Positions 33,473 through 42,140 are shown, counted from the stretch's first letter. The stretch: 64,000 bases of DNA from Bog-473 sp963834405 (GCA_963834405.1 CAWIBX010000005.1:930001-994000), one strand, 5' to 3'. Notes: generated by a model from the letters alone, not told the origin. Translations and numbers: made by a program.

Positions 33473-34618
33473 ATGAGCACAACCGGCGACGACGAAGGGG
33501 TGCGGCCCGCAGGGCGGTTCCGTGTCTACCTCGGTGCGGCCGCGGGCGTGGGCAAGACCTGCGCCATGCTCGACGAGGGGTGGCGGCGCTTCCAACGCGG
33601 CGCCGACGTCGCGATCGGGTTCGTCGAATCGCATAAACGCCCTTACACCATTGAGCAGATTCGCGACCTGCCGATTGTGCCGCGCAAGCGGGTCACCTAC
33701 AGAGACGCGGAGTGGGAGGAGATGGACGTCGACGCGGTGATCGCACGCCGTCCCGAGGTCGTTCTGATCGACGAGCTGGCTCACACCAACGTGCCCGGCT
33801 CGGGGCGCCACCAGAAGCGTTGGGAGGACGTCCTCGAGATCCTCGATGCGGGGATTGCGGTGATCACGACGGTCAACATCCAGCATCTTGAGTCCCTGGC
33901 CGACGCGGTCGAGCGGATCACCGGGGTGGCGGTGCGCGAGCGGGTGCCCGACTGGGTCGTCCGGCGTGCCGACCAGATTGAGCTGATCGACTCCTCCGCC
34001 GACCAGCTGAGGCGCCGGATGCTCCACGGAAACATCTACCCAAAGGAGAAGGTGCCGGCTGCCCTGTCGGGATTCTTCCAGGCGCAAAATCTCGTCGCGC
34101 TCCGCGAGCTCTCGCTGCGCTTCGTGGCCGACGAGACAGAGGAGGAGCTGCTCGAGTACATCCGCTCGCGCGGAGCGGCAGGTGAGGTCTGGGACACGAC
34201 CGAACGGATTCTCGTCGCGGTGACCGGTGCTCCGGGCAACGCGTCGGTGATCCGCCGGGCCGCACGCATCGCGGCGCGTACGAAGGCGGACCTCATCGCG
34301 CTCCACGTCGTCTCCGGTGACGCCGAGGCCCGGAGCGCGAGCACCGAAGAGCTCGAGGAGCTCGTGAAGGCCGTCGGCGGCCGGTGGGAGACGCTTGAGA
34401 GTGAGAACGTGGCTAAGGCGATCTTCGCGTTCGCCGTCGACCAGCAGATCACCCAGATCGTCGTCGGGACGTCACGGCTTACCCGCTGGCAGTCCGTCAC
34501 GCGCGGGTCGGTGATTCAACAGATCCTGCGAATGGCGTCCGACAACGACATAGACGTGCACGTCATCGCTCGACGGGACGACGGCAACGGGCGTCTGGCC
34601 GCGCCCGAGGAGGAGTAG
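33473..34618 (+). CDS. kdpD: KdpD N-terminal sensor protein (KdpD + Usp domains only)
   Basis: 382 aa from ATG 33473. Walker A GAAAGVGKTCAM, then EVVLIDELAHTNVPGSGRHQ and ITTVNIQHLESL are the conserved core of the KdpD osmosensor domain. A universal-stress (Usp) domain follows (ILVAVTGAPGNASVIRRAAR ... VVGTSRLTRWQ). No TM or kinase domain follows; the protein ends with an acidic tail. These functions are divergently encoded 77 nt away. It may act in trans on the kinase, and may bind c-di-AMP as Usp domains of KdpD do in Firmicutes (inference). Confidence 0.9.
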   Translation: MSTTGDDEGVRPAGRFRVYLGAAAGVGKTCAMLDEGWRRFQRGADVAIGFVESHKRPYTIEQIRDLPIVPRKRVTYRDAEWEEMDVDAVIARRPEVVLIDELAHTNVPGSGRHQKRWEDVLEILDAGIAVITTVNIQHLESLADAVERITGVAVRERVPDWVVRRADQIELIDSSADQLRRRMLHGNIYPKEKVPAALSGFFQAQNLVALRELSLRFVADETEEELLEYIRSRGAAGEVWDTTERILVAVTGAPGNASVIRRAARIAARTKADLIALHVVSGDAEARSASTEELEELVKAVGGRWETLESENVAKAIFAFAVDQQITQIVVGTSRLTRWQSVTRGSVIQQILRMASDNDIDVHVIARRDDGNGRLAAPEEE

Positions 34619-34644
34619 CGGCGCCCGCGACACCGCGGGGTCGC

Positions 34645-35358
34645 TCAGCCGCCGGCGAGGTCGCCGAACGCGGCGTCCGCAGCGAGCTTCGCCGCTAGCT
34701 GCATGCACCGGTTGAGGTGGGCCAGCGCCTTGGCCCGCCGTGGGTCGCGGGCCAGGTATTTGGCCAATGCAACGGGATCGGCGGAACCGTCGGGCTTGCT
34801 GAGGCCGAAGACGGCCTGATCCACGATGCGCTCGTCCGGGCGGTCACTGATGCCGCGGTAGACGGACCAGGGCACCCCGGCTTCCTCGCACACCTCTGCC
34901 ACCCCGGCCGCCTCCATGTCCACCGCTCCGAAGCCGCTCTCGAGGATCGGCCGCCAGACCGTCTCGTCGTCGAAGAGGCCTTCGGTCGTCATCAAGGCGC
35001 CTGAGGCCTCGCGACCCGGCAACGGGTGCGTGGCGTACTCCGGCCCTTCCGGATGGAGCTGGACACGGCTGGGCACGAACAACGTCCCCACCGGCAGCTC
35101 CGGGTGCAGGCCGCCTGCGATGCCCACGACCATCACGTGGTCGAAGGTGCCCGTGGCGAGCGCGCGGCGCGTGGCCTCCCGTGCCAGCGCCGGACCCATG
35201 CCGGTCACCAGGGAGACGACGGACCAGTCCCCGGCCGTGCCCGTGTGCGAGAACACCGGGTCGTCCACGGTCGGTTGGAGCCCGCCCGAGGCGACGATGG
35301 CCTTGAGTTCGGGCCGCATCGGGGCGAGGACGGCGACCCGCCTGGTCGGAGTGGTCAC
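34645..35358 (-). CDS. Nucleoside phosphorylase / MTA-SAH nucleosidase family protein
   Basis: About 237 aa from GTG 35358 (a second GTG precedes it directly). VAVLAPMRPELKAI opens the fold, VTGMGPALA and VMVVGIAGGLHPEL are the purine/phosphate loops, and AVDMEAAGVAEV is the M-E motif that binds ribose, with the catalytic Asp expected in SDRPDE. It cleaves N-glycosidic bonds; the exact nucleoside is unknown. Divergent from the epoxide-hydrolase-like gene. Confidence 0.82.
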   Translation of the reverse strand: MTTPTRRVAVLAPMRPELKAIVASGGLQPTVDDPVFSHTGTAGDWSVVSLVTGMGPALAREATRRALATGTFDHVMVVGIAGGLHPELPVGTLFVPSRVQLHPEGPEYATHPLPGREASGALMTTEGLFDDETVWRPILESGFGAVDMEAAGVAEVCEEAGVPWSVYRGISDRPDERIVDQAVFGLSKPDGSADPVALAKYLARDPRRAKALAHLNRCMQLAAKLAADAAFGDLAGG

Positions 35359-35416
35359 CACACCATCATTGCGGCAGTTGGGTACGGTGTGCTGCCGGCC
35401 AGCCGAGAGGAGAGCG

Positions 35417-35791
35417 ATGCCCAGCGCCGAACAGGTCGTCCGCGATTTCTGCGCCGCCGCCAGCAAACGGGATGCGGCGCTGCTCAGGTCCTTTCTCGCC
35501 GACGACGTCGTGTACCACAACATCCCGATGGACCCGGCCGAGGGTATTGAGGCGGCCATGGCCGTCGTCGACATGTTCGTGGGCATGTGCGACGCCCTCG
35601 ACTTCGAAATCCACCACCTGGCCAGCGACGGCTCCACCGTGCTCACGGAGCGGACCGACACCTTCACCATAAAAGGGAAGACGGCCCCTCTGCCCGTCAT
35701 GGGCGCCTTCCACGTCAGCGACGGGAAGATCACCGCATGGCGGGACTATTTCGACATGGGGCAGGTCACCAAGATCTTCGAGTTGGGATAG
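35417..35791 (+). CDS. Limonene-1,2-epoxide hydrolase-like protein
   Basis: 124 aa SnoaL-like cone fold. The catalytic set of limonene epoxide hydrolase is recognisable: Tyr and Asn in VYHNIPM, Arg-Thr-Asp in ERTDTF, and Asp in WRDYFDMG. So it is probably an active epoxide hydrolase rather than a generic NTF2 protein. The ATG has GAGAGGAGAG upstream. Stands alone. Confidence 0.85.
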   Translation: MPSAEQVVRDFCAAASKRDAALLRSFLADDVVYHNIPMDPAEGIEAAMAVVDMFVGMCDALDFEIHHLASDGSTVLTERTDTFTIKGKTAPLPVMGAFHVSDGKITAWRDYFDMGQVTKIFELG

Positions 35792-35850
35792 CGGCGCGTC
35801 TGCTTCCTGAGGTCGCCTGCGCCCGCGGACCACGCCCGGGCGACCGCTCC

Positions 35851-36357
35851 CTAGTACCCGTGACACTCTCCAGGCGCGTCCGGCGGCCCCTGGCCGTGCG
35901 CGGCTTCCCACGCCAGCTGGACCGACAGGGGCGCGCTTCCCGCGGTGGGGTAGCCGTCGAAGCCGTCCCATGCGAGGATGCCGAAGTATCCAGCGCGGGG
36001 GTCGTCGCGTCCTCCCTCCTCACACATCGCCGTGGGCATCCAGGCCGCCGGTATCGCGTTCACAGAGTTGGCGGCCGCGACAGCCTTGAGGAAGGCGGCC
36101 TCTTTGAGGTAGGCGACCTCCTGTAGGTATTTCGTCTCTTGCTGCGCAGTGACCGCCTTGTAGAACGCGGCTAGCGCAGCCGCCTTGCGTGCCTCGGTGT
36201 ACGACGTCAACTTCATGCCGACCCTGACCGCCCGCGAACGGCTGTCGGCGGCGTGGCTCCGCGCCGATGAGGTCGGGCCACCGCTGAATAACGCGAAAAG
36301 TAGTGCTGGTATCACAATGACGGTCGTTGCCGTCGCGAGTGCAATGCGAGTCCGCAC
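35851..36357 (-). CDS. Rpf-like transglycosylase, paralogue 1
   Basis: 168 aa from GTG 36357. N-terminal signal/TM (VIVIPALLFALFSGG), an Ala/Lys-rich helical linker, and a C-terminal lysozyme-like domain opened by WMPTAMCEEGG (catalytic Glu) and closed by GECHGY. Resuscitation-promoting-factor relatives cleave peptidoglycan at the cell surface and aid growth resumption. Its N-terminal half is homologous to that of the gene at 36593-37246, so the pair arose by duplication. It is preceded by the duplicated leader. Confidence 0.8.
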   Translation of the reverse strand: MRTRIALATATTVIVIPALLFALFSGGPTSSARSHAADSRSRAVRVGMKLTSYTEARKAAALAAFYKAVTAQQETKYLQEVAYLKEAAFLKAVAAANSVNAIPAAWMPTAMCEEGGRDDPRAGYFGILAWDGFDGYPTAGSAPLSVQLAWEAAHGQGPPDAPGECHGY

Positions 36358-36360
36358 GGC

Positions 36361-36545
36361 ACCTCCCTTCGTCGGGCGCGCGCGAGCGCGCCGGGCTCTG
36401 CTCGGTGGGGGCGGGCTCCGGCCTTTGCATTCACGCCCCGAACGGCGAGCGGGCAGGCATCGTCCGTTCTGGCTCTTCGCCGCAGGGTGTGCGGCCGGTG
36501 GTGTACAGCCCTTCGGGGTTATTCCTCGGCGGCGTCCTCAATTCG
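36361..36545 (-). ncRNA. Conserved 5' leader, copy 1 (candidate riboswitch-like element)
   Basis: The leader of paralogue 1 is nearly identical to that at 37250-37435 (offset 889 nt). On the minus strand both copies keep CCGCA-CACCC-TGCGG, the pair GAACGG/CCGTTC, a GGGGCG...CGCCC(C) enclosure around GAATGCAA.GGCCGGAGC, and CACCGAGCAGAGCC before the ribosome site GGGAGGTGCC. Actinobacterial rpf genes are known to be controlled by c-di-AMP riboswitches. Some spacing resembles that class, but I could not confirm the match. Confidence 0.55.
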
Positions 36546-36592
36546 CATCGCCGCCCGGCCAGAGCGAGGGCGGCTTCTCGGTGGTTCGGTCT

Positions 36593-37246
36593 TCACAGCC
36601 CGCACACGAAGCGGGTGCTCCAGGGCTCCCAGCCGCGCTCGCTGAAGAGCTTCAGCGCGGCCGCGTCCTGCACCGCGGGCGGGTAATCCTCAGCAGGGCT
36701 GGGCAGTCCCGTGAGGCCCTCCCACGTGCCGAGCTCGAACTGGTAGGCCCCGCCGTTGCCCTCGCTGTAGTTGTCGCTCGACTCGTGCGCTCGGATGCAC
36801 GCCCAGTCGGGAGTGTTCGTGCTCGTGGCGTCGGACGCGCCGCCGGCGGGCGCGGGTTGCGGCGCCGGCGCGGGTGCCGGCGCCGGAGGGGCAGCGGCAG
36901 CCGCCGCCGCAGCTGCTGCCGCGGCCGCTGCAGCGGCCTCCTGTTGATGCGCCCCGACCGCCCGGTAGAAGGCGGCCTGCTGCGCGGCGACGAGTGCCTG
37001 CAGGTAGGCGGCCTGCTCTTGCGCGATCACCGCGTTGTAGAAGGTCGCAAGCTTTGCCGTTTTCACGGCCTGGGCATAGGACATGAGCTTCGGGCCGGCC
37101 AAGCTCGTTAGGTGTTGTCCGTTTTCCTGGTGCCGCGTGCCTGTCCGGGCGGACGCGGCGGGGCTTCCGGTTGAGAACATCGTCAAAAGAACTAGTGGAA
37201 TCAAAATGACGGCCACCGCCGTCGTGAGTGCAATGCGGAACCGCAC
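36593..37246 (-). CDS. Rpf-like transglycosylase, paralogue 2 with Ala/Pro linker
   Basis: 217 aa from GTG 37246, which has a GGGAGG site. N-terminal membrane/signal segment (AVAVILIPLVLLTMF), helical region with AAFYRAVGAHQ, a run of about 16 Ala followed by alternating Ala-Pro, then the catalytic domain WACIRAHESSDNYSEGNGGA with the Glu of the lysozyme fold and a final disulfide-type FVCGL. It is the larger of the two paralogues. The Ala/Pro linker probably spans the wall. The leader and a CRP-type site lie upstream. Confidence 0.82.
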   Translation of the reverse strand: MRFRIALTTAVAVILIPLVLLTMFSTGSPAASARTGTRHQENGQHLTSLAGPKLMSYAQAVKTAKLATFYNAVIAQEQAAYLQALVAAQQAAFYRAVGAHQQEAAAAAAAAAAAAAAAAPPAPAPAPAPQPAPAGGASDATSTNTPDWACIRAHESSDNYSEGNGGAYQFELGTWEGLTGLPSPAEDYPPAVQDAAALKLFSERGWEPWSTRFVCGL

Positions 37247-37249
37247 GGC

Positions 37250-37435
37250 ACCTCCCTTCGTCGGGCGCGCAGGCGCGCCAGGCTCTGCTCGGTGTGGGCG
37301 GGCTCCGGCCATTGCATTCGCGCCCCGAACGGCGAGCGGGAAGGCTTCGTCCGTTCTGGCTTGTCGCCGCAGGGTGTGCGGCCGGTTGTGTACAGCCCCT
37401 CAGGTTGTCCTGGGTGTCGTCCTCGTTTCGTGGCA
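37250..37435 (-). ncRNA. Conserved 5' leader, copy 2 (candidate riboswitch-like element)
   Basis: Second copy of the element described at 36361-36545. Differences are few, and several fall in loops or keep pairing (GGGGCGCGAATGCAATGG versus GGGGCGTGAATGCAAAGG). The conservation is stronger than in the adjacent coding regions, which implies selection on the RNA or a recent conversion between copies. Followed by the ribosome site GGGAGGTGCC and the GTG of paralogue 2. Confidence 0.55.
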
Positions 37436-37655
37436 CGTCGGGCCCGACCCGCGGACGGGCGCGTCGGGACCATCGTGTGGTCTAAGTGCTCCGATCGGCT
37501 TGCGCCTCCTTCGGATATGTCGGCGCAGTTCCCGCCGCCGCATCTATCCGAAAGACCGATCTGGCTTTTGTGGAGGCCACTCTAGCGGGGGGCGGACGCC
37601 AACCGAGGTTCACCTCACAATCACCCAGCTGAACTGGGGGTTTATCGCCCAAGCT

Positions 37656-37671
37656 TGTGATACGGATCACA
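37656..37671. promoter_or_regulatory. Consensus CRP/GlxR-type binding site
   Basis: TGTGATACGGATCACA is a perfect TGTGA-N6-TCACA palindrome, extended by one more pair on each side (TTGTGAT/ATCACAA). It is the cAMP-receptor-protein consensus. In mycobacteria and corynebacteria CRP/GlxR regulators control rpf genes, so the likely target is the rpf-like gene on the minus strand. The ligase on the plus strand is the alternative. Confidence 0.75.
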
Positions 37672-37786
37672 AACCTCCAGGTAAGGACTCTCTTTTTGGA
37701 TCAATAGTCGACATAAATTTGTTCTCAATTCCACAAAAATGCGCCTGACCAGTGGCAACGCACGATCGCGCAAGTGGATAGGACGC

Positions 37787-37859
37787 GCTCCGAAAACCTG
37801 CGGCAAGCATTCTGCACTGCGTAGGGTCCCGTTCCGAAACCTTCGGCAAGTCTTTGCAC
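37787..37859 (+). repeat. Imperfect direct repeat upstream of the acyl-CoA ligase
   Basis: Two related 29-31 nt units lie 44 nt apart (37787-37817 and 37831-37859). Both share TCCGAAA-CCT-CGGCAAG and end in TGCAC. The second holds CCGAA-ACC-TTCGG, a small inverted repeat. They end just before the ribosome site GAGGAGAG of the ligase, so they could be operators or a stem-forming leader. Confidence 0.5.
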
Positions 37860-37877
37860 CACAGAGGAGAGAACAGC

Positions 37878-39476
37878 GTGCCGTCGAGCGCCCGCGTCAA
37901 TGACCGCTACACAGTGGCCGGCCTGATCCGGCACCTGGCACGGGCGCAGCCGGATCACGAGATGTTCGTGGTCGGCGACGAGCGCCGGTCGTGGGAGGCG
38001 GAGTACAAAGCCGCCTGCCGGGTGGCCCAGGCGCTTGCTCGCGACGGACTCGCCGTGGGTGATCGGATCGCCTTCCTCGACCGCAATGGCTTGGCGTACT
38101 TCGACGTCCTCTTCGGGGGCTCGTTCATCGGCGCGGTGAACGTGGCGGTGAACTGGCGCCTGTCCCCCGCAGAAATGGCGGCCATCATCGACGACTCGCA
38201 AGCCCCGATCCTCGTCGTGCACCCCGACTACCTGGCGGCGCTCGCCGACATGAAGAGCGGGCTGCCCTCGGTCCGGCGGATCGTGGTCCTCGGGAGCGAT
38301 CCCGCCGTCGCGGACGCCCGGGCTGTGACCTTCGACGAGTGGATCGCCGGGTGCCCGGAGGAGGACCCGGGCCACGTGGGCGCACCCGACGAGGTGAGCA
38401 TGCAGCTCTACACCTCGGGCACCACCGGGTTGCCAAAGGGGGTCATGCTGACCAACGCCAACCTCTCGACGGCGATTGAGGCGGCGGGGGAGACGTTCCA
38501 CGCCAGCAGCGATGTCGTGAGCCTGGTCGCCATGCCGCTCTTCCACATCGGGGGCTCCGGCTGGGCCCTGTCGGCCATGTCGCGGGGCGGGCGCTCGGTC
38601 ATCCTCCGAGACGTGGACCCGTCGTTGCTGCTGCGGCTCATCGAGAACGAAGGCATCACTGAGATGTTCCTCGTCCCGGCTGTCCTCATGGTCCTTCTCG
38701 CCACGCCGGGTCTCGCCGGCACCGATCTTTCGAGTGTGCGCACCATTTTCTACGGGGCTTCACCCATCTCCGAGGACGTCCTCGTCAAGTGCATGACCGC
38801 GTTCGGCTGCGCCTTCTGCCAGGTGTACGGGATGACCGAGACGACAGGCGCGATCACGTGGCTGCCCTTCGAGGACCACGATCCGGGTGGTCCCCGGCAG
38901 GGCCTGCTGCGTTCAGCCGGCAAGCCACATCCGTCAATTCACTTACGCATCGTCGAGCCGGACACCGGCAAGGACGCTGATCTCGGCGAGGTGGGGGAGG
39001 TGTGGACACGGTCGGCCTTCAACATGGCGGGCTACTGGGCCAAGCCCGACGAGACCGCGGTGACGATCGATGCGGACGGCTGGCTGCATACGGGTGATGC
39101 GGGGTACTTCGATGCGGAGGGCTATCTGTATCTGCACGACCGGATGAAGGACATGATCGTCAGCGGCGGCGAGAACATCTACCCGGCCGAGGTGGAGAAC
39201 GTCCTCCTCTCGCACGCCGACGTCGTCGACGCCGCCGTCATCGGTGTTCCAGACGAGAAGTGGGGTGAGACGGTGAAGGCGATCGTCGTGCTCGCACCCG
39301 GTGCGGCGCTGGACGAGCGGGCCGTCTTATCGCACTGCCGGGAGAACCTGGCCCACTACAAATGCCCCACGTCCGTCGACACCGCCGATGGGCTGCCCCG
39401 CAACCCGTCCGGCAAGATCCTCAAGCGCGAGCTGCGTGCGCCCTACTGGGCGGGCCAGGATCGGGCCATTCACTGA
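37878..39476 (+). CDS. AMP-dependent acyl-CoA synthetase (fatty acid/aryl-CoA ligase)
   Basis: 532 aa from GTG 37878. The adenylation core YTSGTTGLPKGVMLT is intact; YGMTETTG and TGDAGYFDAEGYLYLHDRMKD follow; the C-terminal catalytic Lys is in NPSGKILKREL. It activates a carboxylic acid as its CoA thioester. Substrate length is not predictable. Not in an operon. Confidence 0.93.
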   Translation: MPSSARVNDRYTVAGLIRHLARAQPDHEMFVVGDERRSWEAEYKAACRVAQALARDGLAVGDRIAFLDRNGLAYFDVLFGGSFIGAVNVAVNWRLSPAEMAAIIDDSQAPILVVHPDYLAALADMKSGLPSVRRIVVLGSDPAVADARAVTFDEWIAGCPEEDPGHVGAPDEVSMQLYTSGTTGLPKGVMLTNANLSTAIEAAGETFHASSDVVSLVAMPLFHIGGSGWALSAMSRGGRSVILRDVDPSLLLRLIENEGITEMFLVPAVLMVLLATPGLAGTDLSSVRTIFYGASPISEDVLVKCMTAFGCAFCQVYGMTETTGAITWLPFEDHDPGGPRQGLLRSAGKPHPSIHLRIVEPDTGKDADLGEVGEVWTRSAFNMAGYWAKPDETAVTIDADGWLHTGDAGYFDAEGYLYLHDRMKDMIVSGGENIYPAEVENVLLSHADVVDAAVIGVPDEKWGETVKAIVVLAPGAALDERAVLSHCRENLAHYKCPTSVDTADGLPRNPSGKILKRELRAPYWAGQDRAIH

Positions 39477-39513
39477 GCCGACGGCAGCGCGAGGCCGGTG
39501 GGCGCAGTGCGTG

Positions 39514-41373
39514 CTACCCGAAGGTGAAGTCGTACGCCTCCACGCCGGGGGAGACGGTCAGCGTCAGCCTGCCCGACGCGAGACCGGCGCCCGAGAGGAG
39601 GGTGTAGAGCTTCGGGACGCCGCCTACGGAGAGCGTGGTGAGATGGCGCGCGTTGAACGACACTCCGTTGAACGCCACTCCCACGGTGCCGTGGCCGCTC
39701 ATGACCAGGTAGACGTCATCCGCGGTGAACTGCAAACTCAACGTCGCGTCGGACCCGGCCGTCGCCTCTTCGCTGTGCACCGTCCAGGTGCCGCTGAAGG
39801 CGAGGCTGTTGTCTGGGATCGTCGAGGGCGCGTGGTAGGTGATCGTCTTGTCCTGGGCCACCGAGGTCCCGACCTCGTTGTCGAGCCGTTCGTACCCGAC
39901 GTAGCTCTCAGGCGTGATGTTCTCGTTCGTCGGGGTCTTGTCTGGGACATCAGTACGAGGTGGCAGGTTGGTCACCCCGTTGGCCGAGAGGAGCATGCGG
40001 ATGTTGGACTCCATGGTCCCGTAGCCGCCCTCGCCGAAGCTGTACGCCCGCACGACCCCGGTCGGGTCGATCAGGTAGTCCGCCGGCCAGTATTCGTTGT
40101 TCCAGGCGTCCCAGGTGTCCAGGTTGTCGTCCACTGCCACCGGGTAGTCGATGCCAAGGTTGCCCGCGGCGCTCTCCACGTTGGACACAACGTGTTCGAA
40201 CGCGAATTCGGGTGAGGACACCCCCACCACCACCAGGCCGTCCTTCTTGTAGTCGTTGTACCAACCCTCCACGTGGGGCAGTGCGCGCTGGCAGTTGATG
40301 CACGAATAGGTCCAGAAATCGATGAGCACGACCTTGTCTCGCAGCTGGCTCAGGGAGAGCGGCTGGTTGCCCGGCGTGTTGAACCAGGCCGTGATGCCCG
40401 TGAAGTTCGGCGCCCGCCCGAGGTTCGGCAGGTCCGTCTTGTTGGCCATGAACACCGCAGGCTTCTTCGGAGCCTGCGTGCCGGACGCCGACGGGGCCGT
40501 CGTCGTGGTTGTCGTGCTCGTCGCCGTCCCACGTGTGGCTCCGGCCGCGAGATGCCCGCTCTGCGAGTTGCCCGTGTCCGTCGAGGTGCAGGTTGCCTTC
40601 TTCCCCTCGAGCCGGGCGTTGGCGGCGGCGAACTGGTTCTCCTTCTCGCCGCTCAGTTGCCGGAGTTGGGTGCACGCCGAGCCCGTTGACTCGATGTGAT
40701 CTTCGAGCGCGGTCGTGTACCCCGGCACGTCACGTTGCAACGCGCCCAGCCAGTTGAACGCGATGGCCAGGGTGGTGACCCCGAGCACGACGCCCGCGAC
40801 GCGCCGGACGGTTGGGAGGTGGCTGCGCAGGGAGGTCCAATTCGTCGCGGCGCGTTGGGCCACGATGGCGAGGACGAGGAGGGGGATAGTCACACCGAGT
40901 GCGTAGAAGAGCGTGACCAGGAGCGAGGTGAAGCCCACCCGGTGGTGCGCCGCCGCCACGGAGATGGCGGTCAGGACCGGCCCGGCGCAGGGAACGAACA
41001 CGAGCCCGAGGCTGAGCCCGAGGACGAACCCGCCGCCTTCGGTGGCGTACCGCGACGAGCCGAGCCGGGTGAAGGGCCGTTCCAGGACCTCACCGATGCG
41101 AGGGATCAACAGGCCCACGGACAACGCGCCCAGCAGACCGACACCGAGCCAGAACAGGAAGTCCTGCGGCAGATGCAGGAAACTGAGCAGGGAGCTGGCG
41201 AACAGCACCGAGATGCTGAAACTCGCCACGATGCCGGCGATGATGATGTAGGGCCGGGCGCGGTTGCTGTCGGTGGAGCCGCCGGCCATGACGACCGGGA
41301 TCACCGGGACGATGCACGGTGAGAGACCCGTGATCAGGCCGCCGACGAACGCGATGAGGATCAGCTCACCCAT
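39514..41373 (-). CDS. CcdA-TlpA fusion (DipZ-like) thiol-disulfide protein
   Basis: 619 aa. Residues 1-210 are a CcdA membrane domain with paired Cys20 (GLSPCIVP) and Cys129 (FVPCAGP). A Thr/Ala-rich linker (about 265-305) with Cys234 and Cys262 follows. Residues 310-465 form a thioredoxin/TlpA domain with active CxxC (Cys358, Cys361, YSCINCQ). The C-terminal part is a beta-rich domain as in mycobacterial DipZ. It should carry electrons from cytoplasmic thioredoxin to extracytoplasmic thiols. Confidence 0.9.
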   Translation of the reverse strand: MGELILIAFVGGLITGLSPCIVPVIPVVMAGGSTDSNRARPYIIIAGIVASFSISVLFASSLLSFLHLPQDFLFWLGVGLLGALSVGLLIPRIGEVLERPFTRLGSSRYATEGGGFVLGLSLGLVFVPCAGPVLTAISVAAAHHRVGFTSLLVTLFYALGVTIPLLVLAIVAQRAATNWTSLRSHLPTVRRVAGVVLGVTTLAIAFNWLGALQRDVPGYTTALEDHIESTGSACTQLRQLSGEKENQFAAANARLEGKKATCTSTDTGNSQSGHLAAGATRGTATSTTTTTTAPSASGTQAPKKPAVFMANKTDLPNLGRAPNFTGITAWFNTPGNQPLSLSQLRDKVVLIDFWTYSCINCQRALPHVEGWYNDYKKDGLVVVGVSSPEFAFEHVVSNVESAAGNLGIDYPVAVDDNLDTWDAWNNEYWPADYLIDPTGVVRAYSFGEGGYGTMESNIRMLLSANGVTNLPPRTDVPDKTPTNENITPESYVGYERLDNEVGTSVAQDKTITYHAPSTIPDNSLAFSGTWTVHSEEATAGSDATLSLQFTADDVYLVMSGHGTVGVAFNGVSFNARHLTTLSVGGVPKLYTLLSGAGLASGRLTLTVSPGVEAYDFTFG

Positions 41374-41513
41374 CGGCGTTTCTCTCTCGGCTCTTCTGGC
41401 TGGCCACCGGCCCTCCTCCGGGCACGTTCCTCCCTCGGCGAAGCTAGTGGCCCGGTGACCTCAGGAAACGTCGCCCTGGGGTCGCGGGCGGTGGGCGGGC
41501 AAACTGGATAACG

Positions 41514-42140
41514 GTGATCAGCGTCAACTGGATCTACCTGGGGACCGCCATCGGGGCCCTCGGTACTGCGGTCTACCTGCGCGACACGCTGCGCGGCACC
41601 ACCCAACCCAACCGGGTGACCTGGTTGCTCTGGGCGATCGCCCCCCTGCTGGCGGCGGCCGTCGAGCTCAACCAAGGGGTCGGATTGCGCGCCCTGCCGA
41701 CCTTCATGGTGGGTTTCATGCCTCTGCTCGTGTTCGCGGCGTCGTTCCACAACCCGGCCGCAGTGTGGAAGATCCGCCGCATCGACTACGCCTGCGGCCT
41801 CATGTCGGTGGTGGGCACCGCCGTATGGCTGGCGACGCGCAACGGCGTGCTCGCCATTTCCGCCGCCATCGTCGCCGACTTCCTGGCCGGTGTGCCCACG
41901 CTGATGAAGAGTTGGACCCATCCGGAGACGGAGACGGTGCACTCGTACGTGGGTGTGGTCATCAGCATGGCGGTCGTCCTGCTGACCATCGACCACTGGA
42001 CCTTCGACGTGGCCGCGTTTCCCATCTTCATCGTGTGCATGGGGTCGGTCCAGGTCTTCCTGGTTGGGTTCGAGCCGGGGCCCCGCTTGCGCCGGGCGCG
42101 CCACAGCGTCTCTCTCGCAGAGCCGTCCACGACCCGGTAG
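41514..42140 (+). CDS. Multi-TM membrane protein with an internal duplication
   Basis: 208 aa, six or seven hydrophobic segments. Two halves resemble each other: YLGTAIGALGTAVYLRDTLR and YACGLMSVVGTAVWLATRNG, each followed by a Pro-containing helix. This is the arrangement of small PQ-loop/SWEET-like carriers, but no signature is decisive. Divergent from the DipZ-like gene. No function assigned. Confidence 0.7.
   Translation: MISVNWIYLGTAIGALGTAVYLRDTLRGTTQPNRVTWLLWAIAPLLAAAVELNQGVGLRALPTFMVGFMPLLVFAASFHNPAAVWKIRRIDYACGLMSVVGTAVWLATRNGVLAISAAIVADFLAGVPTLMKSWTHPETETVHSYVGVVISMAVVLLTIDHWTFDVAAFPIFIVCMGSVQVFLVGFEPGPRLRRARHSVSLAEPSTTR

Larger units (their letters stand above)
37431..37877. other. 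447-nt control region between rpf-like paralogue 2 and the acyl-CoA ligase
   Basis: No gene is seen. The region holds a CRP-type palindrome (37656-37671), an AT-rich block at 37690-37740 with a possible minus-strand promoter (TTGAGA 37723-37728, 16-nt spacer, TATTGA 37701-37706), and paired direct repeats at 37787-37859. Another possible minus -10 is TAGAGT at 37579-37584, which would place the CRP site near -91. Which start is used cannot be decided. Confidence 0.5.

Noticed and set aside
36361..37435. Calling the rpf leaders a c-di-AMP riboswitch outright
   Set aside because: The conserved core of the known class could not be aligned with confidence by eye; only a candidate RNA element is claimed.
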